Below the pieces are notes generated by a model, which saw only the letters and a list, made by a program, of their open reading frames with translations, ran no database searches and was not told the DNA's origin. From Rutidosis leptorrhynchoides (taxonomy: Eukaryota; Streptophyta; Magnoliopsida; Asterales; Asteraceae), in the NCBI RefSeq assembly GCF_046630445.1, contig NC_092337.1:192526001-192590000 (forward strand): a DNA stretch of 64,000 nt, given 5' to 3'. This document shows positions 12,603 to 25,924 of this stretch, one piece after another. The translations under genes and the position numbers were made by a program. Every line of letters begins with the position of its first letter. Position 1 is the first letter of the stretch.

Positions 12603-12683
12603 GGGCAGCAGCCCAACGGTCTTGAGTGTTAGTGGGTATTCGGGAGGTCGCGGGTTTGAGCCTCGTCGTGGGCAATTCTTTTT
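12603..12683 (+). ncRNA. tRNA-like block in the C 3' LTR
   Basis: Identical to the 5' LTR copy, with the B-box-like GGGTTTGAGCC at 12652-12662 and T5 at its end. Confidence 0.45.
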
Positions 12684-12720
12684 ACTCAAAGATTTAAAAG
12701 GGTATACATTGATATTTTGA

Positions 12721-12844
<124 letters not shown>

Positions 12845-13677
12845 GTTAATAATTAATGTCATTATTATATGTATTATAATTATAATTGTTAAGTATTATA
12901 GATATCATTATTATTATTATTATTGTTATTATAATTAATATTATAATATAATTATTAAGTGTATTATTATTATATTTAATATAAATATTATGATAGAAAA
13001 CTTCATTATAACTATAATTACAAATATGATTTTTATCATTATTAATGTTGCTACTAATATTATTATCATCATTTAAAATATAATTTTATCATTTTACCAC
13101 TAGTATAGGTATTATCAATTTTATTATGATTACAAATACAAGCATGTATATTATTATTATTATTATCACTAATAGTGCGTTATTATTATTATTATGTTTA
13201 GAGTTATTATTGTTGTTATTAGTAAATCATTAGTATCATAACTATCTTAAATAGTAAAATTAATATTCTTACAAGTACTATTATTAATATCATTGTTACT
13301 ATCACTAATAGGGTTATTATTAACATATGTATAATATTAATGTTAGTATCATTATTTTATTTTATTTTTACTAATATTAACTTAGTATAATAAGACTACT
13401 ATTTTGATAAACAAACTAATTACATACATAAATATATATATTTAACACATATAACATAACCAAATATTTTTATTATATAAAAGGAATATATGAAATATAA
13501 ATATATTATCAATATGAAAATAACATCATTAATAAATTTTATATATAAACTTATTCGATTACAATTATGCGTTTTAATATATATATATAATAATATAGGT
13601 TCGTGAATCCGAGGCCAACCCTGCATTGTTCAGTTATTCAGTGTCGTCATATGTATTTTTACTACAAAATACATTAG

Positions 13678-14188
13678 GTGAGTTTTCATTACTCCCTTTT
13701 TATATATATTTTTGGGACTGAGAATACATGCGCTGTTTTTATAAATGCTTTATGGAATAGACACAAGTGATCGAAACTACATTCTATGGTTGAATTGTCA
13801 AAATTGAATATGCCCCTTTTTATTAAGTCTGGTAATCTAAGAATTTGGGAACAGACACCCTAATTGACGCGAACTCTAAAGATAGATCTATCGGGCCCAA
13901 CAAGCCCCATCCAAAGTACCGGATGCTTTAGTACTTCGAAATTTATATCATGTCCGAAGGAGGATCCCGGAATGATGGGGATATTCTTATATGTATATTG
14001 TGAATGTTGGTTACCAGGTGTTCAATCCATATGAATGATATTTTTGTCTCTATGCATGAGACGTTTATTTATGAGAATTGGAAATATGAAATCTTGTGGT
14101 CTATTAAAATTATGAAATGATTAATTATGTTAAACTAATGAACTCACCAACCTTTTGGTTGACACTTGAAAGCATGTTTATTTCTCAG
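13678..14188 (+). other. Putative leader intron in the C 3' LTR
   Basis: Same GTGAGT donor and TTTCTCAG acceptor as in the 5' LTR, also 511 bases. Confidence 0.5.
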
Positions 14189-14308
14189 GTATGAAAGAAA
14201 CATTCCGCTGTGCATTTGCTCATTTTAAAGACATTAATTGGAGTCTACCATCGCAATGGAACCAGATGTTGGTGACTTTGTCCAGATGGATTAGGACGGG
14301 TCCTTTCA

Positions 14309-14465
14309 ACTTATACACTCCAAGTAATCAAATTGTTTTAACCTTATTACTCAATGGTGATAAAACTCTATTTATCAGCTCATATTCGTCATGAAAACAT
14401 TTTAATTATTAGCTATGACGACCTCACTTAAATTTCGAGACGAAATTTCTTTAACGGGTAGGTAC
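14309..14465 (+). mobile_element. Element E internal tail and purine tract
   Basis: Continuation of 1-2019 after the C insertion. It ends with TTCGAGACGAAATTTCTTTA and ACGGGTAGGTAC immediately before the E 3' LTR. Confidence 0.75.
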
Positions 14466-17265
14466 TGTGACGACCCGAAAATTTCCGACCAAATTTAAAC
14501 TTAATCTTAATATGAATTCGACACGATAAGCAAAGTCTGTAATGTTGAGTCTCAAAAATTTTGGAATTTATTTTCATATAGTCAATTGATCTTCGACTGC
14601 TCTCGACTATTCACGAACAATTAATTGTAAATAGATATGTGTGTATGTATATATAAATAATAATTCGAAATAATATTTGAAGTATTATATGTTGTTGTTA
14701 TTAAAGCTAAGTATATAAAATAAAATAAAAATATGATATTATGATAATTAATATTTAAAACATATCTATGTACATAAATAAAGTATATTAAATATATATT
14801 TTGTGATTTCGAATTTATTTCGTAAACGATGGTAACGCTCAATTGTTATTAAATGAATAGTAAATGAGTTAAAAAGGAACTTATGTGATTTTAAAATAAA
14901 CGGTTGTTCGAAAATGAGTTCTATAAATTTTAGGCTTATTAAAAATGTATTTAGGAACTATTTGTTAAGTTTTAACACATTTTATATTTTATCCAGAATT
15001 TGAGAGGGACAATTGATGTAATTTTTATTTAACAAATTAAAGATCGAATTTTATACCATAATGACCAAAATAAATAAATATAGTTAATATAAAAATTTGA
15101 GACTTTTTCGAACATTTTCATCCGTCACTGTTTAACAACTGAGTACGATATTCCCGTCCGTGAATTATAGGTAAATAGTGTCGGCAGATTTGCTTTTTGA
15201 TTTTTACACGTTTAATTATTTCCTTTGTTTTCTTATTCTTTTACTTTTTGACTAAGGTTGCAATTATTATTATTATTATTGATTATGATTATTACTTAGT
15301 ATTATAATTATATATATAGATGCATCAAATTCTTACAACTTGATCAAACCATTTTTGTGCTTACTGCTGCCCCATGTTTTCGGAATCATTCATCTCAAAA
15401 CCACTCTTGACAAACCCCATCGTCACCTTCAAACACCTATAACCACCACCCTACAGCAAAAACAACATTCCATCTCTAGGAACACCGAACACCACCCTTC
15501 ACGTCATTTGTTTCGGCCAGCACCATGAGCCACCACCATCACCAACTCTGGCCACCTTCGTCCTCCATTAAACCACCATGACTGCCGCAAGTTGTTCTCT
15601 GTTTTCTATTTGGTCCCTCACCAAGACCCATCGACACCCATCAAATACAACCTTACAACCAATTAACCACACACCATCAAATAATACTACTGTCTTCAGT
15701 CTAAACTACTGCTGCACTACAAATGGTGATTTCTACAATTGATGATCGAAAACCACACTAACCAACCTCCACCAATCATCAACGGTATATTTTTTTTTAT
15801 TGACGAAACTAAACACCACCAATTATTTTAAATTGTTTCCTGCTGCACATGAGATCACCAGTAAGTTATCAGCTGTTTTTGAGCGGCTATTATTCGATTA
15901 ACAAGGCTCACTCAAACCATTTTCATAACCTTAGTTGTCGAAACTGCAGCTGGATTATTATTATTATTTTTTTTTTGTTCGTTTCTGTTTAAAGACATAC
16001 CAACAGAAAACTGTGAAAGCCATCACAACTAGCTGCTAATCGAATCCAGTTGTTTATTTTTCGGGACTACTATTTATGTTCCTGTATTACTATGGGAGAT
16101 GATGAACTGAGAACACCACCAATCCCCCACCTATTGCCGTCTGGTCTTTTCTGTCTCTACTACTCTTTTGTTGTTGTTGTATCGACAAACATGACGATGA
16201 GCAGTCACTACACCGTGACTAATACGATGATAATGGATTAAAAATGATAATGGATTAATAATGATTATGATCATAAAGATAATGTACATGTATGGCGATA
16301 TTAATGATGATTGAGATGATGATCGATTGATGCTGTTCCCTTTTCTTCGTAAACCCAGGAAACCCTCGAACAATATTTCAGATTTTAATGTCAATGAAAT
16401 GGGCCAGTTAAAATTAAATATCAACTTGGGGCTCCTTTAACCTTAATGGATCACTTGATGATATTGGACTTATACTCTATGGACTGCAATTTAAATCCTT
16501 TTAAGCTCTTCTTGTTGGACTCATAAACATGTTGGACCTGTTTTAATATCTAATTGGACTACCAATATTTCTCTAGCACAAAAACCACTCGATCGTCTCT
16601 TTCGTTCGACCCGAAGGTATAAAAAGAATACAACTTAAACTTCTTAAGTTTAAAACCGCTATATTGTTATTCCTACTATAATATAAATACGAATATATTT
16701 ATGATTTATGTATGATTATTCAATATGTAAACTTGATCTAATTATGATATAAATTTGTTATGATTTTAGTTACATATGATTATGAATTAATATATACTAT
16801 GATATTAATATGATTATAGTTAATGAACAAATCTATATGTATATGTATATGCTTATTAATATAAATATGTTGTATTATGAATATGAATTCATTAAGATAG
16901 ATATTAGAAGTATATTATAGATATAATAAGATGATCATTATAAATATATTATGACTAAAATTATAGATATGATTATAAGTATTAAAATGAATTCGATTAT
17001 GATGTAAAAACTATAAAGTTTATGATTATGACCATAGTAATATTAAATACATATAGATATATATAAATACATTTATTAATAATTTTATATGATACATTTT
17101 ATTTTTTCAAATCTATTTAAAATATTAATATATTAATAATTATAAATATTCAAAAAATATTAACATTAGTTATTGAAAAAAATTATTATTTTAATAAGTA
17201 ATATTAGTATTAAGAATTATTAACAAAATTATTATTTGCATTGTAAAAACAAGACAACTTTTTAT

Positions 17266-17382
<117 letters not shown>

Positions 17383-17718
17383 AAAACATACAACTTTCTA
17401 ATTATTATTGTTAAGATTATTTTACCAAGAAATATTACTTATATAAAAATATACCTAATACATATAACCTAATTATATTAAAAAAATTTATAACAAATAT
17501 TAGTTATTTACTTAAAGTATATAAAATAAATATATTTAATTAAGTTATTAATGAAACACATAATTAACATTCATATCACTAATAATATATATATAGCTAT
17601 TCAATTTCAATTATATGTGTTAATATATATAGTATTGATATAGGTTCGTGAATCCGAGGCCAACCCTGCATTGTTCAGTTTCCGTCGTATGAATATTTTT
17701 ATTACAAAATATTGTAGA

Positions 17719-18253
17719 GTGAGTTTCATTTGCTCCCTTTTTAAATGCTTTTGCAATATATATTTTTGGGACTGAGAATACATGTGCTGCTTTTATAACT
17801 GTTTTATGAAATAGACACAAGTAATTGAAACTGCATTATATGGTTGAATGGATCGAAGCCGAATATTCCCCTTTTAGCCTGGTGATCTAAGAATTAGGGA
17901 ACATCACTAATTTTGAGAATTAGTGCACCCCTAATTGACGCAAATTCTAAAGGTAGATCTACGGGAACTAACAACCCCCATTCTGGAATTTGGAATGCTT
18001 TAGTACTTCGAAATTTATCATGTCCGATGGGAGTCCCGGAATGATGGGGATATTCTATATGCATCTTGTTAATGTCGATTATCAGGTGTTCAATCCATAT
18101 GAATGATTTTTGTCTCTATGCATGGGACGTATATTTATGAGAAATGAAAATGAAAATCTTGTGGTCTATTAAAATGATGGAAATGATTATTTATGTTAAA
18201 CTAATGAACTCACCAACCTTTTGGTTGACACTTTAAAGCATGTTTATTCTCAG
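17719..18253 (+). other. Putative leader intron in the E LTR
   Basis: GA|GTGAGTTTCA donor and TTTATTCTCAG acceptor, 535 bases apart, at the same relative place as in C. Confidence 0.45.
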
Positions 18254-18554
18254 GTATGAAAGAAATATTCCGCTGTGCATTTGCTCATTTTAGGGATATT
18301 ACTTGAAGTCATTCATGACATATTTCAAAAAACGTTGCATTCGAGTCGTTGAGTTCATCAAGATTATCATAAAGTCAATTATAGTTGGATGTATTATGAA
18401 ATGGTATGCATGCCGTCAACTTTCTATGTAAAGAAAGTTCGTCTTTTAAAAACGAATGCAATGTTTGTAAAATGTATCATATAGAGGTCAAGTACCTCGC
18501 GATGTAATCATATTTTATTGTATTCGTTCTTATGGATAAGGACATGTCTTTACA

Positions 18555-19530
18555 CTGCTAAATTAACAAACTTAAATCATAAAAACGTAATAAAAAATGT
18601 TGTGAATATATTTCAATCATACTTTGATATATATGTACATATTTGTTATAGGTTCGTGAATCGACCAGTGGCCAAGTCTTATTTTCAATGAAGGAAAAAT
18701 CTGTGAAAGTGAGTTATAGTCCCACTTTTTAAATCTAATATTTTTGGGATGAGAATACATGCAGTTTTATAAATGTTTTATAAAATAGACACAAGTACGT
18801 GAAACTACATTCTATAGTTGAATTATTAAATCGAATATGCCCCTTTTTAGTCTGGTAATCTAAGAATTAGGGAACAGACACCCTAATTGACGCGAATCCT
18901 AAAGATAGATCTATTGGGCCCAACAAACTCCATCCAAAGTACCAGATGCTTTAGTACTTCGAATTTATCATGTCCGAAGGGAGTCCCGGAACGATGGGGA
19001 TATTCTATATGCATCTTGTTAAGGTCGGTTACCAGGTGTTCACCATATGACTGATATTTATATCTATGCAGTTTGCGAAACGCCTGATACGAGATGTGTA
19101 TTTATGAGAAATGAAATCTTGTGGTCTATTATTACAATTTGATAAATATATAGGTTAAACCTATAACTCACTAACATTTTTTGTTGACGTTTTAAGCATG
19201 TTTATTCTCAGGTTATTGTTAAGAGCTTCCGTTGTTGCATACTAAATTAAGGACAAGATTTGGAGAACATGCTCGTATAATATTGTTTAAAAACTGCATT
19301 CGAAGGCATTTATTGATGTGTAATATTATTGTAAACCATTATGTAATGGTCGTGTGATAACGCTATATTTTAGATTATCATTATTTGATAATCGTTGTAG
19401 TATTTTAAAAGTTATGGTTTGTTTTAAGATCGAATGCAGCCTTTGAAAAACGTCTCATATAGAGGTCAAAACCTCGCAACGAAATCAATTAATATGGAAC
19501 GTTTATAATCAATATGAACGGAACATTTCA
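18555..19530 (+). repeat. LTR fragment G of the same long-LTR lineage
   Basis: Carries the ordered landmarks of the lineage: ATAGGTTCGTGAATC (18651), AAAGTGAGTT, TTTTTGGGATGAGAATACAT, ATAGACACAAGTA, TTATTCTCAGG and CATATAGAGGTCAAAACCTC. It ends GAACGGAACATTTCA. Only the 3' third is present, ending where E begins, so E probably inserted into this older LTR. Confidence 0.65.
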
Positions 19531-19908
19531 TATGGAAGTTGACGAATGGAAATGAAATTATATGTTTAAACATTGTTGTGTAATGAATGAATTAGGTAAA
19601 CCATGGCAAAAGGTGGAATAGTCATGTGAACACGTTTTTATCTTATTTGTTAATCCCTCTTAGGTAAATATTAGCTTAAACAACAATTAAATCTTTATCA
19701 AAACCCCCCAATCAAATTAGGATAATTACTAGTGTTTTGAGATTTATGTAAATTGCTCTCTGTGTAACGAACCTTGACTGAGTACTTGCTAGTTGCTATA
19801 ATGATCGGGTTATTGTTGCCTCGGCATTTGTGTTAATTGATTAAGTGTTTTATCATTATTTTTATATTATTATAAGTTGAACACGAAACGTCGCAATCAG
19901 GTGGCCTG
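19531..19908. other. Stretch without recognisable feature
   Basis: AT-rich DNA between LTR fragment G and the copia-like LTR. I see no ORF, repeat structure or RNA gene in it. Confidence 0.5.
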
Positions 19909-20720
19909 TGTTGGAACCCTAGAAAGAGACGATTATGTATCAAAGATTGTGAGGGATGTGTTCTATAGACGAGGGCTATATATAAAACACCAATCCTCCC
20001 TTCCTCACTATCATTAGCCACCGTTGACCATTTCTCTCTAACATTCATGTGTTTATTGTTCAACATGCATCATATTTATGTATACAAGGATCCTTCAATA
20101 GATATCAAGAGCCATGATCTTCAACATATCGAAGGAGATCCTATGAATATCGATGAATGTTCTTCCCTCACCTCCATACCTTCATCACCAAACCTTCATA
20201 CCTTCATCATGAAGATATGGAGATCATAAAAAAAAAATTGAAAAAGTTCCAAATATTTTTCGTAAGGACAACATATTCATCTGAACACCAATATCGTCCG
20301 AACAACGATTATTTTTCGAACATCACCCTAAACCTATCACATATTCAATTCACTTATTCACAACACAAAATAATATCAAGTCAGAATCTCATATTCATAC
20401 TATTGTACGTGAACATTCATACTCATCATCGTCCTTACAATTAGAACTCCTAAATTGGTGAATGATTACATGTTATGAGCTGAGATTACTGTGTTATGAA
20501 TTCGATAGTGGACCCTAACAAGAACATGTGATTTACAGCAATCACATATCCCACATACAATAAACGAATAAGCGATACGATAAATAAAATCATAAACGAC
20601 ACGGATATTTAATGTGGTTATATCCCAACTCGAAACACAGAGAAGGGTTTACTCCACGGGCGCAAACCAAAGAATTTTACTTATTATTTTCGTGCACACT
20701 TTTACAGGTTACATTAGGGT

Positions 20721-20730
20721 ATTTATATAG
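20721..20730 (-). promoter_or_regulatory. TATA box of the copia-like LTR
   Basis: Minus strand GCCTATATAAATACCC, a strong TATA context consistent with the orientation set by the purine tract at 31880-31891. Confidence 0.45.
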
Positions 20731-22217
20731 GCATAAAATAACAAGGGAACAATTTATAGAGCAAGAAAACACGTTTTTCCTCGTTAGGCTCCCGGATAGG
20801 GTTAAGCCGCTTCGTGGCTGGAGGAGCCGTGTCATGGCTTAATGTAACACCCCGTTAGAACACACTAACAGAATATTAACTTCTGGTCGCACAGTTAACG
20901 GTTACGCCCTCTATATGAGACGTTTTCCAAAAAGTAATATCATTTATTTCAAAAGCATTGTCATTAAAGTAAGATAATCTAAAACATTTAATGTAATGAC
21001 TGATGTCGTAGCGTGGGGTTACGAAATATACTATATTTTTAATACGGAATGCTACAAAATTTAACAAGTTTTAATTAAATATTTACAAAATGGTTATAGA
21101 ATGGATATACCAAAACCTTGCTACAACACAATAGGCAGTGTACCTAGTCGCGGAGTAGTATAGTTTTTAGTAAGTCCGGTTCGTTCCACAGGGAGACGGG
21201 CTTATGAAACACTTATTTTTATATAATTATATTTGTACAAAAATATATAAATATATATATAATATATAAAAGGGGGTTTACCGTTTAATGACCGGTTTGT
21301 CGATTTATATTTTAAGCGAAGCGTATAGTAAATGATGATATTTAAATAACAATAAAATAAATAAAAATAATTAAAATGACAATAAATAAAAGTACGAGGA
21401 AATATGAAATATATTATATTATGCTTATTTAAACTTCCGTAACCATGATGGTTGACGTGTTGATTTTAGTTTTATGCCCATGGGTTAATTGTCCTTTGTC
21501 CTGGATTATTTAATACGTCCGTCTGGTTTTTGTCCATAACAGTCCATCAGTCATAAATTTAAAATGCGAGTGCCCTCGTCAAATTATTATTATACCCGAA
21601 GTTAAATATTCCAACTAATTAGGGATTCGAATTGTAACAAGGTTTTAATACTTTGTTTAATGAATACACCAGGTTATCGACTGCGTGTAAACCAAGGTTT
21701 TACTACTTTGTTAACAATTACACCAATTACCCTTGAATGTAATTTCACCCCTGTTTTAATTATTCTAGTGGCTATTAATCCATTCCCGTGTCCGGTCAAA
21801 TGAACTATTATTCGTACATATAAATACCCCGCCCATCGTGTCCGATCGAGTGTATATGGTAATTTATAGGGACGCCCAATTGTAAATCTTTATATTAACA
21901 TTAACAAACTATCATTTAGTTAAACAAATATAAAGCCCATTAATAACCCATAGTCTAATTTCCACAAGTGTCGTTCTTTTGTCCAAACCCCAATTATGGT
22001 ACAAAGCCCAATTACCCAATTTTAGTAATTAGCCCAACATCATGATTACTTTGGCTCAAATAAGCATAATAATAACTTAAGTACGAGACATTAATTTAAA
22101 AAGAAGAACATAGCTTACATTGATTATTTATCGCGTAGTGTTACACAGACAGAGCTCCGACTTTAAAACCCGTAAAATAACCTTTACATAATCCGAACTA
22201 ATCTAATATAACACTAA

Positions 22218-22219
<2 letters not shown>

Positions 22220-22264
<45 letters not shown>
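22220..22264. repeat. TA dinucleotide run
   Basis: Pure alternating TA; the equivalent run in the other LTR is at about 28460-28482 and is shorter. Confidence 0.9.
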
Positions 22265-22268
<4 letters not shown>

Positions 22269-22340
22269 TATCTTATGGAGTATTATTATTATTATGTGTG
22301 TGGTGTTAAAAACGAACGAAAAACTGGCAATTTATAGAAT

Positions 22341-22424
22341 GTGAGCTGATTCTGATCCTCATGCGACTCGCATGGGATCATGCCTATTTGCCATGCGAGT
22401 CGCATGGCACGCTGGACAGCTCAC
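22341..22424. other. Nested inverted-repeat structure, A 3' LTR
   Basis: Outer arms GTGAGCTG (22341-22348) and CAGCTCAC (22417-22424) enclose inner 15-bp arms CATGCGACTCGCATG (22360-22374) and CATGCGAGTCGCATG (22392-22406) with a 17-base loop. Each inner arm is also palindromic except at its centre. Confidence 0.8.
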
Positions 22425-22877
22425 ATATCTTTTGTCCTCTTGTTCGTCGACATATTTATTAAATATATATAAAATATAAATAATTTTAATAATTATTTAT
22501 ATATTATATTATATTTATATGCATAGTAGACTAGATATTTTTGGTACATTGCGTCGGGCGTTTCTTCTTAGCTCGGGTCTCGGTTCCGGATTTTCGAACG
22601 TCTTTTCGTACTATTTTATATCTTGTATTTTGCGTTCCGTAACTTGTACTCTTGTCATTTTTAGACGTTCTTCATCAATAATTTGAACCATTTTGATTGT
22701 CTCTTGTACATTTGAGCATTTTGGACCTTTTCGTCTTCAAATCTTCGTTTTCGCCTTTTGTCTTCGCACTTATTTAATATAAACGAATATTACTTGAAAA
22801 TGGAACAATTGCAACTAAAATCTTGTCTTTCTTGGGGGATAATGCTATGAAATATATGTTCCTTTTTAGCCTTATCA

Positions 22878-22890
22878 ATATCCCCACACT
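22878..22890 (-). promoter_or_regulatory. Polypurine tract of element A
   Basis: Minus strand AAGTGTGGGGATAT directly before the 3' LTR start TGATAAGG. Confidence 0.7.
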
Positions 22891-24823
22891 TAAGCGTTGC
22901 TTGTCCTCAAGCAATACAGTCTTGAAATACATACAAATCACTTCTTTATTCTTCACACTTTATACATCAGTGATTTTGATACGGCGGTATAAACAATGAT
23001 AGTAACGATAGAACCATGGTTAAAGGTGGGTGTGTCATCCACAGTTGCCTTGGGTTTAGGTCAACGACACTTGCAATCAAATAGCCGATTTACTTTCGGT
23101 TTCCAAAGCAAAGTGCACATTTGAAAGGCGGTTTACAGTCCCATATGACTATAAAAATTTAGATCCTTTAGGAAATTGGATCTTTATGAAAACATTTGAT
23201 CTTTTGAAAATTGAAGCTAGATTTTACCCTAGACAAGTTTTCTGATTTGATCCATCATCGGTGTTGCAAAATATATTTGTGGATCATTATTTTGGCTAAA
23301 ACTTTTAGGCTCGTGTAATCCACTGCTATCCCGGTATCGGAAAGCACATATCCAGTTTACTTGTTCCGTATATTACCTTTCGGTAAACTACCGTCCGGTT
23401 GTAAAGGAAAGCGATGAACAAGAAACTGTTAAGGCAATGTCCCGTGACATGCAGATGATTATGGTCTTTTAACGTGTCGGATGCTAGAACTATCCTTGGT
23501 AGGAGCAATAGTAAAGATCATCCTATGATTTTTCGGTCTGGCACAAGGTCCTGTCTCCGACCATGCTATGCAACCACCGTTCTTACGGTTGACACCCGAT
23601 TTGGTTCAGGTGACCTAATGAATTCCAGGTGAATTCCTAGGATTTTACGTTCAATGGTAATGAACGCATTGAAAATGGTTTTTCAGAAAACAAATCGGTT
23701 TGTAATTTTTGATCAAAATATTTTCTCGTTCAAGCTCGAGTTTAGATATCATCGAATTCCATGAGTTTGAATTCTCAATCTTTAAGGTCAATCTCAAGGA
23801 TTGAGTAATATCAGTCTTAAAAGCTGATTTTTAATCTTTAAGGAGATTATCCTTTTCTGGGGATCTGATTCATTAGTCTTATCCAGCTAATTTGCACGGT
23901 GCCCCCCCCATTGTACGAGATAAATCCTTCTCATGGTTAGGATAAATCTGACCACTTGGCGACCCTGTTTGATGCTGAGGTCCGTGGATTTCCAGCCGAT
24001 TTTAGTGATGACTTTTCTAGATTTTTCGTCAACCTACAGCTGGTCTGGACGACAACTTCATGACCTAAATCAAGAAGCGCGTGTCTTTTTCGGAAGACTT
24101 TACTTCCTTCTAATGATGGAATTGATTCATCGTGTAGATCCATCTTTCTTTCAAAAGTATCACAATAAACCGGGTAAAACTATTAATTTAGTTCAAAACA
24201 AAAGCACCTGCAATAACTTTACAGAAACATGTGATAGATAATTTTTAATTGAATAACTTGGTACATTCTCCCCACACTTAGTTTATTTCTTTGCCTTTTT
24301 ATTCTCTTCTATTCCATTCTTAAATGAATTCAAGCGTTTTGGGTTGTTTCTCAATTTATGTCCTTTTTAAGGTAACGATAATTTCGGTATTAACACCTAA
24401 TTTTCATCGTTCATAAATATGTATAAACATGATTTTGACTTCATTTAGTTGAAAATTTTTCAAATTTTCACAAAATTTGGCAAATAAACCAAGTGTAAAA
24501 TCCGAGAGAATTTATAACCCTTCCCCACACTTAAGATCATGCAATGCCCTCATTTGCATGAAATCAGACTCTAATTATAAATTCATGAGGGTGATTAGTG
24601 TAGAAAAGTGATTAAGAATACCTAGTTTGTACTTACAAAGCTCGTCGAATGATAGATGGCGCGCCTCATCGTTCATTCCTTCTTGTTTTATCACACATGT
24701 TTTTCTTCAAAAATGGTTGCTTTTCTGAACTGTTTGCTAATTTTTGAAAATGCGTATTTTACCCTAAGTTATCATGCATGTTTATTAACGAGTTATGCAC
24801 TAACCCGAACCCCTAATTTAATG
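22891..24823 (-). mobile_element. Element A 3' non-coding interior
   Basis: About 1.9 kb with no supported gene. It is closely similar to 34450-36100 of element B over long blocks (for example 23940-24120 against 35395-35580), which ties A to a B-type parent. Short ORFs here are mirrored in B and lack domains. Confidence 0.6.
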
Positions 24824-25924
24824 TTAAGTGAGGTTAGAATTCCCCACACTTAGCTGACGACATGTGAAGTCGGTAGAATAAGTTCCACAAATTAGAATAG
24901 TGAGCCAGTTATTTACATCTCGGGTGGTGTATAATATATCAATGGGTTTAAAGTTTAGACTCTCCCGATCGTCACTACTTAATTCTTTTTTAAGTGTAGC
25001 TTTTAGTAAATGGATATGTCTCTTTTCTGGTTCTTGGTCAAATGGATCGATATACACCGACATACATATTATAGGGTGGAAAATTTCTAACGTTTCCTTC
25101 CTTTTATTCTCGAGATCAAAGTTTTCACCTCTATTACCCAATTGGGTGAAATCCGAGGTGTCATTATCTATTACAGCTCGTAGTTCATCTTCAGTAGATG
25201 ACTCGTCTATTGAGAATATTGGGTTGGAAAGTTGTGGGATGGTAAAGTTCGGTTTGGCCTCGGGGGTAAAATTTTCAACGTTATCGTTTTCCCAAGAGTA
25301 CCAATTTGTCACCCTTTCTTCTTCTTCATCCTCCATTGATGGATTGATTATTTCGTCGGTAGAGGCTAATGTGTCGATATGTTGTGAATTTGGTAAGACT
25401 GAATAAAAAGTATCATCGGGATAGTTGGTGATTTCGGAGCTCCCGAATTCATCAAAATTCGATGATTTGAGATTTTCTTGCACACGACTCCTCAGATCAA
25501 CAGGTGTGTAATCTGATAGAGTTTCAGCTTGCCGGTTTACAAACTCTCTCATTTGTTCCTTTTGAGCATCAAGTTCTTCGAGTTTGATTTTCATATTGTC
25601 TAAAGAATTTTCGGACACGTAATTTTCCTCGTCTTCTGGTTGTTGAGTTTGGATATATTCTTGGGAATAATCCCAGTTTGAATTGCGTTCTTCATAATCG
25701 TTCCATTCAGGTTCTGTGGGTACGTAATTTTCCATAGGAACGTAATAATAACATTCCCATGTTGAGTGATAATCTCCACAGATTTCACAACCAGTTATTG
25801 TTTCGTCATTTGTGATCCAAGATTGACTGAACGAATTGTCATCAACACTCGGTTGAGAGTATTGATTTAATTGATTTTGGAGTTCAAAAAGAGTTTCCAA
25901 GGCCTTGTTTTCAAAATTTTCCAT
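24824..25924 (-). CDS. Gag-position ORF of element A with CCHC-like knuckle
   Basis: 366 codons at the place where gag begins in element B; the upstream leader is alike in both. Residues about 46-58 form CEICGDYHSTWEC, a CX2CX3HX4C knuckle with the same spacing as the B gag knuckle ([13 protein letters not shown]), but here near the N-terminus. The rest is highly acidic, with a possible coiled coil around residues 108-135 (DNMKIKLEELDAQKEQMREF). No capsid, protease or RT motif is visible. A truncated or re-arranged gag-like protein that may bind element RNA is an inference. The frame is uninterrupted. Confidence 0.55.
   Translation of the reverse strand: MENFENKALETLFELQNQLNQYSQPSVDDNSFSQSWITNDETITGCEICGDYHSTWECYYYVPMENYVPTEPEWNDYEERNSNWDYSQEYIQTQQPEDEENYVSENSLDNMKIKLEELDAQKEQMREFVNRQAETLSDYTPVDLRSRVQENLKSSNFDEFGSSEITNYPDDTFYSVLPNSQHIDTLASTDEIINPSMEDEEEERVTNWYSWENDNVENFTPEAKPNFTIPQLSNPIFSIDESSTEDELRAVIDNDTSDFTQLGNRGENFDLENKRKETLEIFHPIICMSVYIDPFDQEPEKRHIHLLKATLKKELSSDDRESLNFKPIDILYTTRDVNNWLTILICGTYSTDFTCRQLSVGNSNLT

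Larger units (their letters stand above)
21001..22877 (-). repeat. 3' LTR of element A
   Basis: 1877 bases. On the minus strand it starts TGATAAGGCTAAAAAGGAAC and ends CTACGACATCA. It includes a TA dinucleotide run (22220-22264) longer than in the other LTR and the paired hairpin arms at 22341-22424. Confidence 0.9.

Noticed and set aside
20047-20444. Two overlapping small plus-strand ORFs after a TATATATAAA word
   Set aside because: No domain, inside a likely copia LTR, and the better TATA evidence for that LTR is on the minus strand.
22360-22406. CRISPR-like or restriction-site palindromes
   Set aside because: Only two arms per locus in an LTR of a plant retrotransposon; no array and no spacers.
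24900-25406. 168-codon plus-strand ORF in element A
   Set aside because: Reverse-strand shadow of the 366-codon ORF, Ser-rich because that ORF is Glu/Asp-rich.
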